From assembly GCF_910596095.1 (NCBI RefSeq), contig NC_056546.1:26314925-26378924 (forward strand): a stretch of 64,000 nt of DNA, read 5' to 3'. Of the stretch, positions 12,650 to 26,094 are shown one piece after another. Source of the stretch: Thunnus maccoyii. Taxonomy: Eukaryota; Chordata; Actinopteri; Scombriformes; Scombridae. The notes under the pieces were generated by a model. That model saw only the letters and a program-made list of their open reading frames with translations. It searched no databases and was not told where the DNA came from. Each line of letters opens with the position of its first letter. Positions within the stretch are counted from its first letter, which is position 1. Position numbers and translations under genes: made by a program.

Positions 12650-13185
12650 TGCCCACATGAACAGTGAAAGAGGTTTTCCTCACTGTAATCATTCCTCCTG
12701 TTCATACTGGCTATTAAAAGATCCCCTTCAAATGTGCTTTCAATGTAAGTGATGTCAGCCAAAATCCACAGTGTGTCCACACAGTCATTTTGTGTAAAAA
12801 TGTATTTAAAGGTTTATCTGAAGCTTATATGAGGCAGCAGTCTGAGTTAGTCATATCAAGTGGATATTTGCCACATTTACAGTCTTTTTAGCATCAAATT
12901 CCCTCTTTGTGTTTCCCTGTTGAGCTGCGGTGGAAGTATAGTAACAAAAAGAGGGACTTTGGCACTAAAAAGACTGTAACATTGAAAGATATTTACTTGA
13001 TTTGACTCATTTGGAATCTGAAGCTTCACATTAGCTTCAGATAAACTTTTAAATACATTTTTGCACAGAAGGAGGACTGTGGATTTTGGCCCTTATCACT
13101 TACACTGTAAGTGCATAATGATCTTCTAATGTCAGTATGAACAGGAGGAATGATTACAGCAAGAAAAACTTGTTTCAATTGTGAA
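12650..13185. mobile_element. foldback/MITE-like palindromic repeat (family B, copy 2)
   Basis: The two halves are reverse complements over most of their length. GTAATCATTCCTCCTGTTCA near 12685 pairs with the 'tgaacaggaggaatgattac' block near 13150. The 'tcaagtggatatttgcc' block near 12855 pairs with the region near 12990. The centre is near 12920. The copy has no coding frame. It is the better preserved of two copies in the window. Confidence 0.7.
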
Positions 13186-13199
13186 CCTGTCCTTTAAGA

Positions 13200-15925
13200 C
13201 TTACTTGTAAATAACAGAGATGCTCATGACTCATCACGACTTTATGAATTTTCTAATGCGTACTGTATGGTATGTAAATCTTCTCACTTACACTTCTTAC
13301 ATCAATTTCAGATCACCACTCAATATCTAATAATTTTAATAAAACACAGAGGATATAGACTCTCAACAGTGTTTCATTATGTAAGTAAAGGGGTTGTGCT
13401 CCCCACTTTCCTTCAGAATGTATCAAATTTTAAATAGTTTTTACAAGAAGTCTACAAAAACAAGTAAAATCACAGAAAGTTGGGCGGCCATTTTGTTAGT
13501 CAGCCATATTATACTATTTAACTATATCTGTGTGACAACAACATAATCTGAAGCAATACCATCTCAGTCTGTGGTGTTGTATCCAAGCCCCCTGTCTGCT
13601 TCTCGTTGATACTATCGCATCACTATTTCTGCAAATAGCAGCAAACTTCCTAAATCACTGTGACACAGGCAGAACAAAACAAGGACACACACTGAATGGC
13701 TCGATGAAAACCTACAACAACATCTCTCTGTGAATGTGAGAAGGCGGCGGCACATCGAGGAAAAGCATTGTGACAAAAGCTGAGTTCTTGTTGTTATTGT
13801 TATGATACAGCAGGACAAAAGTGAAACATTTTTCTCTTTGCATTGGAAAACTGCCTGGACTCAGCGTGCTCCAGCTGCTTTGGTTTCCTCCCTCACCCGT
13901 CTCCCCCAGCAAGATGTCTTTCATGCCTTTGTGGATGTGGCATGCTGGAAACACAATGAAACAAGCATGAACCCAAACTACACTTCCCCTGGCACCACTG
14001 CTGCATTGTGGGACATGGTGGGAGCAGATGCTGGGTCAGAGGAAACTCAACTGGGGCCTTTGCCCCGACAGCTAACAATTTACAGTTGAGAAAGCAAAGA
14101 CAAAGGCTAGCCATGTAGATGTAGATTAACCCTCTGGCTACTTCCTTGTTATTACCAACCTCTCGTCATGTCTTTACATTTACAAAGATAATTCTTACCA
14201 TTTTACAGTCTGTTGGCATCCATGTGTGTGGAGGTTAAACGTGCAGAAGTCAAATCCAAGTTTGGAATTGCTTCACCAGTGGGATGTCAATGATTAATCA
14301 ATAATCGGTTAGTCACTAAATTTCATCAATTGGAAATATATTAACAAGCAACCTGGATGATGGGGAGACAAGTGATCTAAACTGTCTAAATGTTTTGTTA
14401 ATGAGACAGTTACAGGTGTGTGCTGTCCACCTGTAAAGGTGGCACAGATAGAATAAACAAGCACCCCTCTTCCACACTTAAACAACATATAATTGTGCCA
14501 CTGTGGCTAAAAAGCTGTGGCTAGAGCGCTGGCTAACTGTCCTGACTGAGTAACCAGGTGGTATATGTCAATGACTCCTTAAACGTAAAGTAACACTGTG
14601 AAAATCCCATCCAGTGTCTGGTGGTTGGCCGGTTCAGCTAGCTATCCAGAAGTTCATGCTAATACAAAATGACCAGCTTTGCGTTGTATCGTGTTGTGTT
14701 GTAGTGTGAGATGCGGGGAGTCAGGGGACACCCATGAGCGACCGCTGTCAGACACTCCGGAAACAAAGACACTCCACTGGAGCTTTGACAGTCACTAGAA
14801 GCACATTCATGTCCCTTTAGTTTCTGTGTGGTACCTGTGTTGTAGCTGAGCTAGCAGCTCTACTCTCCAGTGTGTGTGTGTGTGTGTCTGTGGGGGAGTG
14901 TCAGTACGTAGCCGAAGCCCTGCTGTTTATCATGGCTAACATTACTGTTGTCAGCCCTGAATATCTTGTAATATAACACAATATAGCACAGTTATCGTTG
15001 GACCCATGTGTTGTGTTTACTACCACAGAAAAGGAATAAATCTTTGGGTTATTTGCATAACCACGATTCTCTGAGTAGCATGAATGAGTTCATGTATGAT
15101 GTCGCCTCTCTGCCGTCTCTTATCAGGCTTGTTAATGGTACCAGACGTTATATGTGAGAGGCACAAATTAAAGCTATGGTTAGCCAGTGTTCTGATATTT
15201 ATACTAAGTGTGGCAGAATAGACCTCAGAGTCTTGCCTAATATGTCATGTTTAGGAAGGGGCAGAGAATTCAGCTGAGCTGCATTGTCAAATCCAAGCAG
15301 ACAGAAATAAACTAATTTTGCAAAGAAAAATATCATTTTACACACAATATGTGTATTGATGTAAAAATCACCTGTATTAAAATCATATGCCAAGATAGAC
15401 CTATGTGATTATGTGTACAGCATAAAAATGATTTAGTGTATAGTTACCCTTTAAGGAAATGTGCATCCCTAGTTTTGGGAGAAACATACACTTGGCGAGT
15501 ATGCATGTCTATCAGCAGATGTAGACACAAAAAAGTGTGACCACTTTTAATTTTCCAAAGAACAGCAGAGAGAGAGAGAGTCAGAGCTTTCTAATCATCT
15601 GCTCATTTTACATCCAGAACCTTGGAGCCAAGGGTTTTAGAGGACAATGTATTGGTTTAATTAAAGAAACACCCCCAAAGCCCACCAGCAGTACCGGCAA
15701 CACCCGTTTACAGCACATATCATGAGTTCACCCTGGGGGGCTCTATAGGTAGCAATTACAGCCACCACCCACCTGAACCACACACACACACATCCAATCA
15801 CTATCCCTCTTTCTACTGACCATGACCCCACTACCACCATCTCCTGTGTCTACTCAGTCTCTTCTCCAAGAGAGATCAGATTACAGGCTCATCTGATAAC
15901 AGTAAACACTGTGGTTAAATGCTGG
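13200..15925. other. intergenic, nothing recognised
   Basis: A GT run lies at 14868-14890. The 95-residue frame at 13802-14089 shows no domain I know and no supporting splice sites. There is no other feature. Confidence 0.5.
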
Positions 15926-15931
15926 GCTGAG

Positions 15932-15933
<2 letters not shown>

Positions 15934-16017
<84 letters not shown>
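15934..16017. repeat. long (GT)n microsatellite with two interruptions
   Basis: About 84 bp of GT, interrupted twice by GTAT. It directly abuts a copy of repeat family A at 16018. Confidence 0.95.
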
Positions 16018-16018
<1 letters not shown>

Positions 16019-16190
16019 CTTAAGCCACTTTCAGGGACACAAACCAGATTTAAGACCAGTTGATTGGGGGCAGTTTGTGCAACTGGGGACATGACATGAA
16101 AGTCATGTCCCCAGTTGGTAAAACTCTGATTTTTGGGTCAATGGTTAGGGTTAGGGTAAGTCTCCAGGAACTGAATGTAAGTCTATGTCT
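16018..16190 (+). repeat. dispersed repeat family A, copy 2, with 16-bp hairpin
   Basis: The copy starts with a 'gacttaagccactttcagggacacaaacc' type segment right after the GT run and contains GGTTAGGGTTAGGGTAAG near 16143. Inside it, 16080-16095 and 16102-16117 are perfect inverted repeats (CAACTGGGGACATGAC) with a 6-nt loop. The inverted copy at 29725-29935 shares the same blocks, including the CA-run flank. Confidence 0.65.
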
Positions 16191-16483
16191 ATATATCTAT
16201 ATACAGACAGGCTGTCTCACCTATATCTATAGGTGAGACGGCAGGAGTTGTGGATATACACTAAGGGCTATCACCATCCCTGGTTGGCCTTTTACTAGGA
16301 ACCATACTGCTTTAAGCACAAGGACACACACACACACACACATACACACACTCATACTATGTATACTGTTTGTGTTTCAAAATAGATTATAGGCTGTTTT
16401 ATTTTCCTCTTCTCCTAAATTCAGTTTGCAACTATGCTTTGCAACTGCGCTATGTGTTTAACTCAAGCCAGTAGCTACCGGTG

Positions 16484-17245
16484 TGAAAAGTGAAGCCATG
16501 AAGTGCCTTTAACCTGCATTCTCTCTTGTGACCAACAGGGGGCGGCTTCACTGGCTCCAAAAAGAAGTCTGATTGCATAGAAGTCTATGAGAAAATTACC
16601 CTACTTCTCACCTGATTTATTGCCTCACTAAACATTTTCCTGATGTGTTATGGTCTCAATCACTAGTTTCAAGTCTTCTTCAATACAGCATGATGTTCAT
16701 TTTGTAAATTATGGTCCCATTTAGAGTAAATTGATGATAAATCAGGGTATGCTTTCGGGTGTGGCTATGTTGTGATTGACAACTTACTACCACGGTAACA
16801 ACGTTGGTTACGTATCCTAACCCCAGAGGCGTAGCTGTTGCTTTTTTAATGTTTTCAGTTCATGAAATTTAATTGTAACATTTTGGTTGCCTAAAAAGTC
16901 TTGTTCAGCATTTGGTTGTACCAAAAAATCCTCCAAGGAGTCAGCTGTTCAGTTTTTCCGGTGAGTACATTTCCTTTTAAGCCTGTTTTTCGTTAGCCAA
17001 AATTAGCATAAGCATTATCACAGTTAACCATAGACTGTAAGTGCACCATGATAACCAAGCTAGCAGCTAGCGTTATGGTCAGCTCCACCCTCTCATGTAA
17101 ATAGGCTATGGTCACTTCTGGCTCCAAAAATCCAAGATGGCGATGGTCAAAATGCCGAACTCCAGGCTTTAAAACAGGAGTCCACAAACCAGTGGGTGAT
17201 GTCACAGTGGCTACGTCCATTATTTTTTTACAAGCTATGGTTTAA
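16484..17245 (+). repeat. fish dispersed repeat ('ggctccaaaaatccaagatggcg' type)
   Basis: The block includes 'gtgaccaacagggggcggcttcactgg' at about 16530 and, near the other end, 'cttctggctccaaaaatccaagatggcgatgg' at about 17115 and a 'gtgatgtcacagtggctacgtcca' segment. I recognise this series as a high-copy non-coding repeat of percomorph genomes from memory. No second copy exists in the window to prove it. Confidence 0.45.
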
Positions 17246-17249
17246 CTCC

Positions 17250-20200
17250 ATCATCCGTTAGGTCATGGTCTGTTCAGCCGTGACACCCAGACTGTTCTGC
17301 CCCTGCAATCCAGCCAGCCAATTACAGTAATCCTATTGATCCAAAACACACCTAACCCCACCATTACATGTTATCTGCAGGATTGACCACAAACAGCGAG
17401 GCAGCCTCTCGCTGTATACATCCATGCGGTGAATCGCCTCTCTGAGCAGTGCTTGATATTTATTAAAGATGACAACTCCTATCCAAATCAAGCCCTTCAC
17501 TTGAAGCTGAAGCCTCCTCCCATCAGAGTTTGGGTTGGAGCAAGAAAAGAAAATCCCAACGGCTGTAGAAACGTTGCTGTGGTTATGTACAGCTGTCTAC
17601 TGCCCAGACGAGCGGGATTTATGTTTACATGCTAGCCTCGTATAATCTGAGCAGTCTGAGTTGTGTGTAAAAGAGCTGGAATGTGGCAGATGTTAATCAA
17701 AAACACTGAAGTTTAAAAGAGCTGCAAAGAGAACTTTGCCAAAGAGTTTTTGAGCAAGATTTTTGTTTTACCTCCATCCTAATGACTTGTTGATCTGGTG
17801 TACTGACCAGTTTCTGTATGATGGTACTTTATGTGCTGTACAGTTTAAGGTTTTGAAGGCTAGTAATTATAGAAATATCTTTGGTCTTAAGGTGCTGGTA
17901 GCCAATGCTTTTCTTATATTCAGTATTTTAGAATAATATAAATTTTCTTTCACTTCCAGTCAAGTTTAAAAATGTCAGGGTTAGTGTTGTTTTTTCTAGT
18001 AAATGGAGGAAGATTTACATAGACAAGACAATAAAATTCTCCACTGGTTGATTAACTTTATTATCCTGAAGGGAAATTGACTCACAGTGTGGGCACAAAA
18101 AGAACTTCACATCAAAGACATAGTCCGCACATGACAGATAGCCCATGTGATACATGCAGGCAGGAGAAAACAACACAGCAATAAACAGCCTTAATACTAT
18201 GCAGCAGTGGCCTCCAGTGTGTATACAAGTACAAGGTATAACAACTAATAATAGCAAAGGTGCAGATGAAAGAATACAGCAATGAAAATACAGCAGCTGA
18301 TGGAATGCTACTGTCACAAGAGTGCTAAGAATTATGTGCAGACTAGTTTACAAAAATGTGTGTGGGCACAAGAGCTGCAACTCATTTATGTGTGTTATAA
18401 AGTGCAATGGCACTTTATGGGATAAACAAATTCCTGCTTTGTTACTTCAGTAGCAAAAGGCCCGAGGACATCGTCCTGATGGACAGGCCTGAAGCTCAGT
18501 TTTTGAGAGCACACAGCCTCCGTATGCCTCTGCTGCTATGATTCTTTCAATAAAAGGAAAAATAAAACACTCAAATGTGAAAACATAAGGCCAGCTTTCA
18601 TTAAATATATATAGCCATTGCCAGTTTTTCTTAAAGATTAAATCTTTGTCATAGTTCCACGTAATTTTTTGGTCAAGATTTGTATTCCTCAACAACCCGT
18701 ATTGGCTAATGGGCTGACAATTTATGACTGTAGGTTGTGCTGGTGAGCAGTTTTTTCCTAAAAGCAGTGTGAATAAAATATTTTCTGGTAGGTTAGGCAG
18801 CAGGTAGATGCAGGTTTCCCTGCAGTTTTTCACACTGTTCAGCATCAAGTCTTCCCATATCAAGAATTACAAATTCATATGCGGCCACTGATTGGAATTC
18901 TGCTTATTTTTATGGTTTCCCCAACATCAATTTTATTACTTATCAGAGACGGACAACTGAACAGCCCAATGTCTGTTTTTAAAGACAACAGATCTGCCAA
19001 AAATGAAAACTTTTATCTTATGTTTCTCTGAGAATTTAGTACAAACTCCCTCATTTGGATAAATGAGCGACATCAATGCTAAAGTTATGGTGGATTTAGG
19101 ATTTAAAAAGTTCAGTAGAACTAGCGACTAGCTCTATAAACAGATATACACTGTTTGGCAGCAATGCTCATGTGCTGAGTGTTAACGGACGGTCCACATA
19201 CCAGCATGACAGGCCTGTTTCCATAAAACAGAAAACGAGTCCTGTGATCACCTGCTGCAGAAGGGTGGGACTCTCATCTGCTGCTACAAGAGCGCTGAGA
19301 GATGGACAGATTGGAAGAATGGGGTGTGGAGGGGGGGGGCACAAACACACACCTGAGATCAGATCATCACCTGCGAAGATAGAAAGACAGGCACACATAC
19401 AGATTAGACCCCCCTATCTCCCTGTTCCTCTTTTCCACACACACACACTGCACAGGCAGACACAGTCCACGTGTACTAACCGCTGAAATGAGTGTAAATT
19501 ACAGTGACATAAATGCAGAAACCTCAAGGATTAAACTGAATAAGCTGCAGCAACAGGTACCATGATTCAAACCAGACCTGTAGTGTTTGCAGATCAGTCT
19601 TCGGCTTTGTTTCATATTGCTGAGATAATACAGGTCATGTCAGGTAAGTGGTGATGTCACACAGAAGTGTGCGGCTTTCGTGCGCTCTCTGATTAACTAA
19701 ATTTCTGGTTAAATATTCTTTAAGGCAGGTTTATTTCCAGGAGGCCACCGCATCTGCTACTATAAGCTGGGAGACAAACCCCTCCACAATGACACAAAAG
19801 AGGTACACAGTGTACTTTTCATTCTGGTCAAACACACACATAAACACACACACACGCCAGCACATGGAGTCAGGAGGCAGGCATCCCCTTGTAGGCATTT
19901 CTGTGGGCAGCTGGGGCTCTTTAGTGGTCAAGGCAGACGCAGACACAGTCAGAATCAGAGCGGCATGGAAATCTAAGGCCCTCATTAACACAGATGATTC
20001 AGCCCCTTTTCACAGGGCAATGCTGTGTGTGTGTGAATGGTGGAAGGGTGAGGGGGGAGTGAGAGTGGGTGTGAGAGCATCATCCACTAAAGTTATGCTT
20101 ACAATGGAAAGGTTGTGACCCCCAGTATTTGCAAACACTTCTTCCAGTTTATTTCTTTCCTGCGTAGATGCCAGGAACTAATAGTTTATTACACTCACTG

Positions 20201-20520
20201 TTACTGTCGTCATGTTTTCCTCATCTGGATTGTCCTCACATAATCACTTGAACATAAACAGCTTTATACACAGGGTTAGCTGTTGATGCGAGAGGTCACA
20301 GAGAAAGGCTGCAGGTGACCGCAGGGATGTGTGTAATCACAGAGGTGTGTTTTACTGGTAGCAGAGGGTCAAAGGTCAACACAGAGACTTCCACACAACA
20401 CTAACAGTAAACCAGTGGCAATGACTAACAGTGATGTTAGTCATTATCATTTCCATCACTGTAGGGCACTGGAGAAATACACTTTACTGAGCTCTGGGAT
20501 TTTTCGATTATTCTCGTATT
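17250..20520. other. intergenic, weak repeat traces
   Basis: A 'ttattatcctgaagggaaattg' segment at 18058-18080 resembles a fish retroelement end, and a related phrase occurs at 50491-50512. The 138-residue minus-strand frame at 18447-18863 shows no recognisable domain. No gene is called. Confidence 0.4.
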
Positions 20521-20527
20521 TGTGCGT

Positions 20528-20885
20528 GTTTATAAAATATTAAATGGTTCGGCCCCTCCTCCACTATGTGACTTTGTGTACACACGCTCAGTAAGTTCTA
20601 TTAGATCCTCCAGAATATCCTCTATACAAGATTGTACCATACCATTTCGTCAGCTTTCTCTGTGAAAGCCACAACTCAGTGGAATGTCCTACCTGATTTA
20701 CATTATTAATGTCTAATTGACATTGTGGGTGTATGTGATGTGCTGTTGTGTGTAGCTTTGTATATTGTATTTTGTATGGTGTGTTCTGTGCGTTTTTTGC
20801 TTTGTACTGTACTTTCTTTGTTTTATTTGTGGGGGACTGCAGATGTAAATTAGCTTTGAGCTGAATGATTACAATATAAATGTCA
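20528..20885 (+). mobile_element. LINE 3' remnant (end of ORF2 plus 3'UTR)
   Basis: With frameshifts, the plus strand reads a typical LINE ORF2 C-terminal series. A 'VFK.LNG.APPPL'-like stretch at about 20535-20565 is followed by 'FSVKATTQWNVLPDL' at about 20656-20700. A 3' region rich in TGTATTTTGT follows, with a 'gggggactgcagatgtaaattagcttt' ending. The copy is truncated and inactive. Confidence 0.6.
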
Positions 20886-21539
20886 AGAATAACAACTGAA
20901 GAGGAAATGAGCTGTTCTCTAAACAGTCACTATGAAACTGGATCCATCATTTTTATCTGACAGCATTATTTACTGATGTATCAACAATGATGCAATTAAC
21001 TTGTTTTTAAGGGGACAAATGATGGAGTAATGGATTGCATCATATGATGGTAGATTAATGGATGCAGTTTAAAGGGTAAAAACCCCTCAAAATGTATCCA
21101 TTATAACCATATGAAAGCAAACATTGAATGAGCCATAAAGTTTATGTTAACACCCCAACATAAATTGATATGCTTTAAGGAGTAAAATAAGGATGAATTA
21201 TTTAGTAAAAGTGATCTTGTAGCTCTTACAGTCTACTTAATTTCTTAATTGAGATACTTTGAAATTAAGGGACCATTACATTACATTAATGACACCTTAA
21301 ATTGACAATAATGATTATGACTTTTCAAATATTTCAAATTAATGTGTAAATTTAGAGGAAAGTCATGAGCCACTTGAAATCTTAATGTTTAAACAGCTTT
21401 TGAAATGAATGTGTTTGTATGGACTTTAAGTTTAGCATTTTTAAATTATTGGACATATTAAGTGGTATCTGACAGATCAAGCTGTAAACACAACATTGAC
21501 CTATGACCTTATAAAGTTGCTGGCCACCTGATGAATGTA

Positions 21540-21910
21540 AGTCCAATATTTTCTCTCCTTTAAGCTCTGTTTTGGTCCACTGACCCCTGAGAAAAAATAT
21601 CTGGCTCTGCAGCTGCTAAACGCTCCACTATGTTCACCAGATAGCCCCTCACTTTTACTGTTTGCAGTTTGGTGCTGGGCAGGTAGTTGGTTTTTATCAG
21701 AGCTTTTTCACTGAAAACAACTGTTGTGGGTCATAAAACCAAAACAATGAGCTGAAAGACGCTAAAAGGCTATGTAGAGCTGAGGTGAACTGTGTGTGCG
21801 GTGATAACTCTATGTGGGTTCATCAATATGAGGAACCCCTTTCACAGAACACATACTATTCTGATCCATCGTTAGTATAAAAATATTGATTAGAGCAGCT
21901 GTAATGAATT
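21540..21910 (+). repeat. dispersed repeat (family C, copy 2)
   Basis: This shares blocks with the inverse of 11083-11395, including 'aacaatgagct', 'taaaaggctatgtagagctgag' and the terminal 'attgattagagcagct'. No coding frame is present. Confidence 0.55.
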
Positions 21911-21914
21911 CTTG

Positions 21915-22758
21915 TCTCATATTTCATAAGCAATCCAAAAACTAACATTAAATTAGAAATTCTCAATCTATTATCATCACCATATTTTCTTTTCAAAATG
22001 CTTGGTGCAGGGTCAGAGGGAAATCCATCCTGTCCATGTGTCTGCAGGTGTGGATTGAAGCTTAACGTACTGGACTAACCTTTAATTAATGCAGCCTGAG
22101 GAATGATGGAAAATAAGCCTGGCTGCCTCAGGTAACCTGAAGCCAGCTCCACACACACACGCACACACACAAACACACACACACACAACCTGCTCCGTGA
22201 CCACCTGAAGCATTGTGGGATATTGGAACAGCCACCCCCATCCTCCCCCGTCTCTTGTTCCCCTCCACCCAAACCCATTAAAACTCAGCTCCTGGAGGAA
22301 ACACCCACTTCCTCCACATTCCTGAAGGATTTTCCATACAGAGAATAGTAAACAAACCTGCGAACAAAGAGCTAGTGGGGGGGTAGTGGTGGTGGTGGTG
22401 CACGGCCAAGTTAATGTTATTTCCTTCGTGTAGTAAATCAAACTAAAGGGCAAGGAGGGGATTTCTTTTGTGAGTTGGTTGAGGTGTTTACCGTCAGCAG
22501 CCATGGCGGCAGGAGTAGGAGAAGGAACAAAGGCCCGGGCGAAGGCCTGCATCACCCTCCTCATCCTCCCACTTACCTTTCCCAGCTCCCTGCGTACACA
22601 CACACAAAAAAACACCACACACTGCCTGGCACCGCATGGGAGGAGAGAGGAGTTGGCAGTGGGAGGAAGGCCTTCTTATCAGCTTTCAGCATGGGAACCT
22701 CTGTGTTGTTCACTGACTCGTGTCAAAACCTCAGCCTGAACTTGACGCAGAGGGAGTG

Positions 22759-22802
<44 letters not shown>

Positions 22803-23212
22803 AAAGGAGGAGAGAGTGAGTGCAGAATCTGGAGGGACAGGAAGAGAAACAGTCTGTCGTTAACTGACAAGTACAAACAGCCAGTCAGACAGTTAGCTCA
22901 AGAAACAGACAGCTAAATGAAAAGTAGACATTTGGCTTATTCCCAGTGGGGCTGCTAGACAGGTACAGGTCTGATCTGTTAACTGATGTGTTTCTGTGTG
23001 TGTGTGTGTGTGTGTGTGAGTGTGTGTGCATGTGTGTGTGTAGAAAGGAGAGGAAGGACACAAAGCACCCATCGGCAACATTTAGCATTTTATCCGACAG
23101 AGCAGGTGAGTCTTTGAATTTTCCAGTACTTAGGGGTCACGCTGGCATACAGCTGTTGACTTTTAAAAGCGCTGATTTGTACAGTTGTCAGACGTTTCCT
23201 GCTGGCACGCTG

Positions 23213-23255
<43 letters not shown>

Positions 23256-24715
23256 AAACCCTGGCATACACAAGCTTCTAAAAAGTCGGCTTCCTTCTTT
23301 AAAGGTCACTACACTCGGTGTTGACAGTTTCAGAGGGCATGTGAATTGGACATCCACCTAGCGTCCAGAAACAATAAACCCCGTTCCAACCTTAGACCTC
23401 CGAGCAGCAGAAAATATCTGCTGTGCTCATATAACACAAGAGGCCCGTTAAACTGTGTTCCAGTGTGATGGAGGCCGGAGCAGGATGTGTGAATGACTCA
23501 TCTTCTATCCCTCTATCTAGCAAGGGCCTACTAAACGTGAATTCTGACCTGCTGCTTGTTCTGACGACGTCCTTTTCACTCAATCCCTCTGGCAGAGGCC
23601 GGCCTGTAGCAGTGGATCCTGCCCCGGCTTGCACACAGGAATGTACTATTGAGAAAGCGCTGCACCGCAAACCCTCCCAGCCATTCCAACCCGTAATCAG
23701 ATCCAGCTTGTCATCCCCCATCCCGTCTCCAATCTCTTTCTGTCTTTCTCTCTCTGTCTTTCTTTCTCGGCTCAATCCCTCTCTCTCTCTAAATGACATG
23801 CACACACACAGAACACAAACACCCTCATACAGAACAAGCACCCAGACACCCACAAAGAATCGCAGACACCAATTTGTAGACATGTAAGCTTGTGCAAACA
23901 CTATTGAAAGTCAAAGAGACTTTCCACAGTGGCAAGTCAATGCAGCTCTACTGAGGGAAATGAACAATGATACAGTGCAGAGAGACGACTAGAATAAACG
24001 GATAATTCCATAAAACGTCTTAACTCGTCAGATTTTTATCATTAAAAAACAAAGTGGCACAGGGAAGTTTATCTACGCATTATCACAAAATATTGAACAT
24101 GCTAGCACTAGTCAATCGCAATATCTATCTGTGGTTCAATCTATTTTCTCTGTAATGTGCTGCTTACTCCACTCTGGCATTTTGCTCTCAAGATTGAACA
24201 TTATTTTTTTCAATGAAAAGCAACTGGAGATGGGAAAAAGCTCTCAAAGCTAACAAACTAGAAAACTAATTGGAAAGCTACATTATCAAGCTGGTCGGCT
24301 TGATCACCAGCCACATAAGATAAGTTTATTCAAAAGACATTGTATTTATGACTAGCTGCAAACCATTCCTCTTTCATGGAACAGTTTATATTCAGACAGA
24401 GGAGTTAAATAAAATTCAATCTAGCAATTCAGCTAATAAGCTATAGCGTCCACTGATATGTACTGTATATGTGTATACATACATGTGTGCTGTATGTATC
24501 CCAGAAAAGTTTGCCATTTTAACTGCTGGTGTGCTCAAGTACACTGGGCATCTCTCATAGAGACTAGTGCACACATCCAAATGAAATACAAATGTGATTC
24601 ACATCTCCCTCTTGTTTCTGAAGTTTTATGAATGTTTCAGTTTACCTTCCCTACTTTTCATGCTCCATTTGCTGTCTCCTGTATGGAGGTGTCACTTGTT
24701 TGTGCTTACTAATAG
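21915..24715. other. intergenic, microsatellite-rich
   Basis: CA/GT runs lie at 22150-22190, 22764-22800, 22994-23041 and 23214-23255. The 2.8-kb stretch contains several long frames (up to 178 residues), but all run through these repeats. An ATG in a strong context (22503) opens a 78-codon frame with no homology that I recognise. Confidence 0.45.
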
Positions 24716-24718
24716 TAT

Positions 24719-26090
24719 CAGAGCCAGATCTACACACAGGCATTCTAGGCACATGCCTAGGGCCTCATAACCCTAATAAAGGGCCCAGACAGAGGGGTAA
24801 AGAACATCAACTGCCTACACTAAATAATGTTTAACATATATTTTAAAATATATAAAATATTTACATATACAACTTTCTCTAAAACTTTATTTTAATGTAT
24901 GTGTTCAATGTATATATATTTATTCTTTTTTTTTTTTTTTTTTTTTTTTTAAACATTTACAATGTTATCTTAGTGCCAATGTGCGGGAAAAAGTATTTCC
25001 AGTTCAGTGGCGATCATGCTCATATGTTAGTATGTAGCAGGCTAGCAGCTTTTTGGTATTGGTATGCTTTTGGGTGCAGCAAAGTGCAAATATAAAAAAG
25101 AGAAATGAAGAGGAAGAAAGATAACGACAGACAGGGGCTTTACACAAGTTTCTCTCAGACCCTGCAATTTCAAAGTCCACAAACCAGCCTCAGTTACCAG
25201 CTTCTGCAAGACCCTCTGCACCCGAAGACTCGACGGCAGAGGCAGGTGATATGAGCCCCAACGTTACATTAGTAGAGCAGCAGCGGGTCATAACTTTGAC
25301 AAATACTGAGGATAATTCCTTGACAACAACACAAAAACCCCACCATAAGCAACAACGATGGACAACGAGTCATCAACATCACAAGACAAGACTATTGAAG
25401 AAGGTAAAACCTCATTTACTGCATGTATCCATGTGTGAAGATGACTCACAAATATGCTATTCTGAAAACAACAAATCAACCATAATTTCTAATAGCCTAC
25501 GCAATGCAATACATTGTCTCTAGGTATGTGCTATTCCTTATACCTACACATCACTTCATCTGGCGCGCTGTGATCATTCAGCTGTTGAAATGGTTGCTTG
25601 CAACAGTTGTTATTGGGCTTGCCTTATTTGACATATGTGTGTACTGATTTTTTTTAGACTTACTGTGTAATGGTTTTGCATGTAGGGCTCATACAGGCCA
25701 TTTATGATTTAAAGAACGATATTTAGCATGATGTGTTGCATTGGGATGTGAGTTGCATTCAGATCAGTGTGGGGCTAGTATGGCGTTTGTAGGCTCATGT
25801 CTATCTATGATGTCAGGTTTTTTGTTTGTATCTTACATTTTTGAGCCTGTACTTCAGCAATAAATTCATGTAAATCTATGGTCTTTATATACCCATAGTA
25901 AATTTCACTTTTATACGTGTAAAGTGGGAGGAAGGGGGCACTTCAATTGTGGTCACCCTCAGGCGCCACACTGTGTTAATCCAGGCCTGGTTAAAAGTCA
26001 TTTTGTTTGTTTACCAAATATCAAAATGTGCAAGTGGGGGAGGGGGGGCACAGTCCTCTTAGTGTGATCTATCCATTTAATCTGGCTCTG
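24719..26090 (+). mobile_element. non-autonomous hAT-type DNA transposon
   Basis: The ends are inverted: the left starts CAGAGCCAGAT and the right ends with its reverse complement, ATCTGGCTCTG. The flanking 8-mers are AATAGTAT (24711-24718) and AACAGTAT (26091-26098), identical at 7 of 8 positions. An 8-bp target-site duplication and CAG..CTG ends are hallmarks of the hAT superfamily. The interior (about 1.37 kb) holds a 25-bp T tract (24926-24950) and a short remnant frame opening 'MKRKKDNDRQG' at about 25105, which may be the start of a lost transposase. Most transposase domains are absent, so this copy cannot move by itself. Confidence 0.75.
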
Positions 26091-26094
26091 AACA

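Noticed and set aside
18447-18863. 138-residue minus-strand frame
   Set aside because: It is long for chance, but no domain, codon bias or splice context supports it.
22082-22618. 178-residue minus-strand frame
   Set aside because: The frame depends on GT and GGT repeats translated as Cys-Val and Thr runs.
22503-22739. ATG in strong context opening a 78-codon frame with a hydrophobic stretch
   Set aside because: It runs through CA-rich low-complexity DNA, has no recognisable homology and is surrounded by microsatellites.
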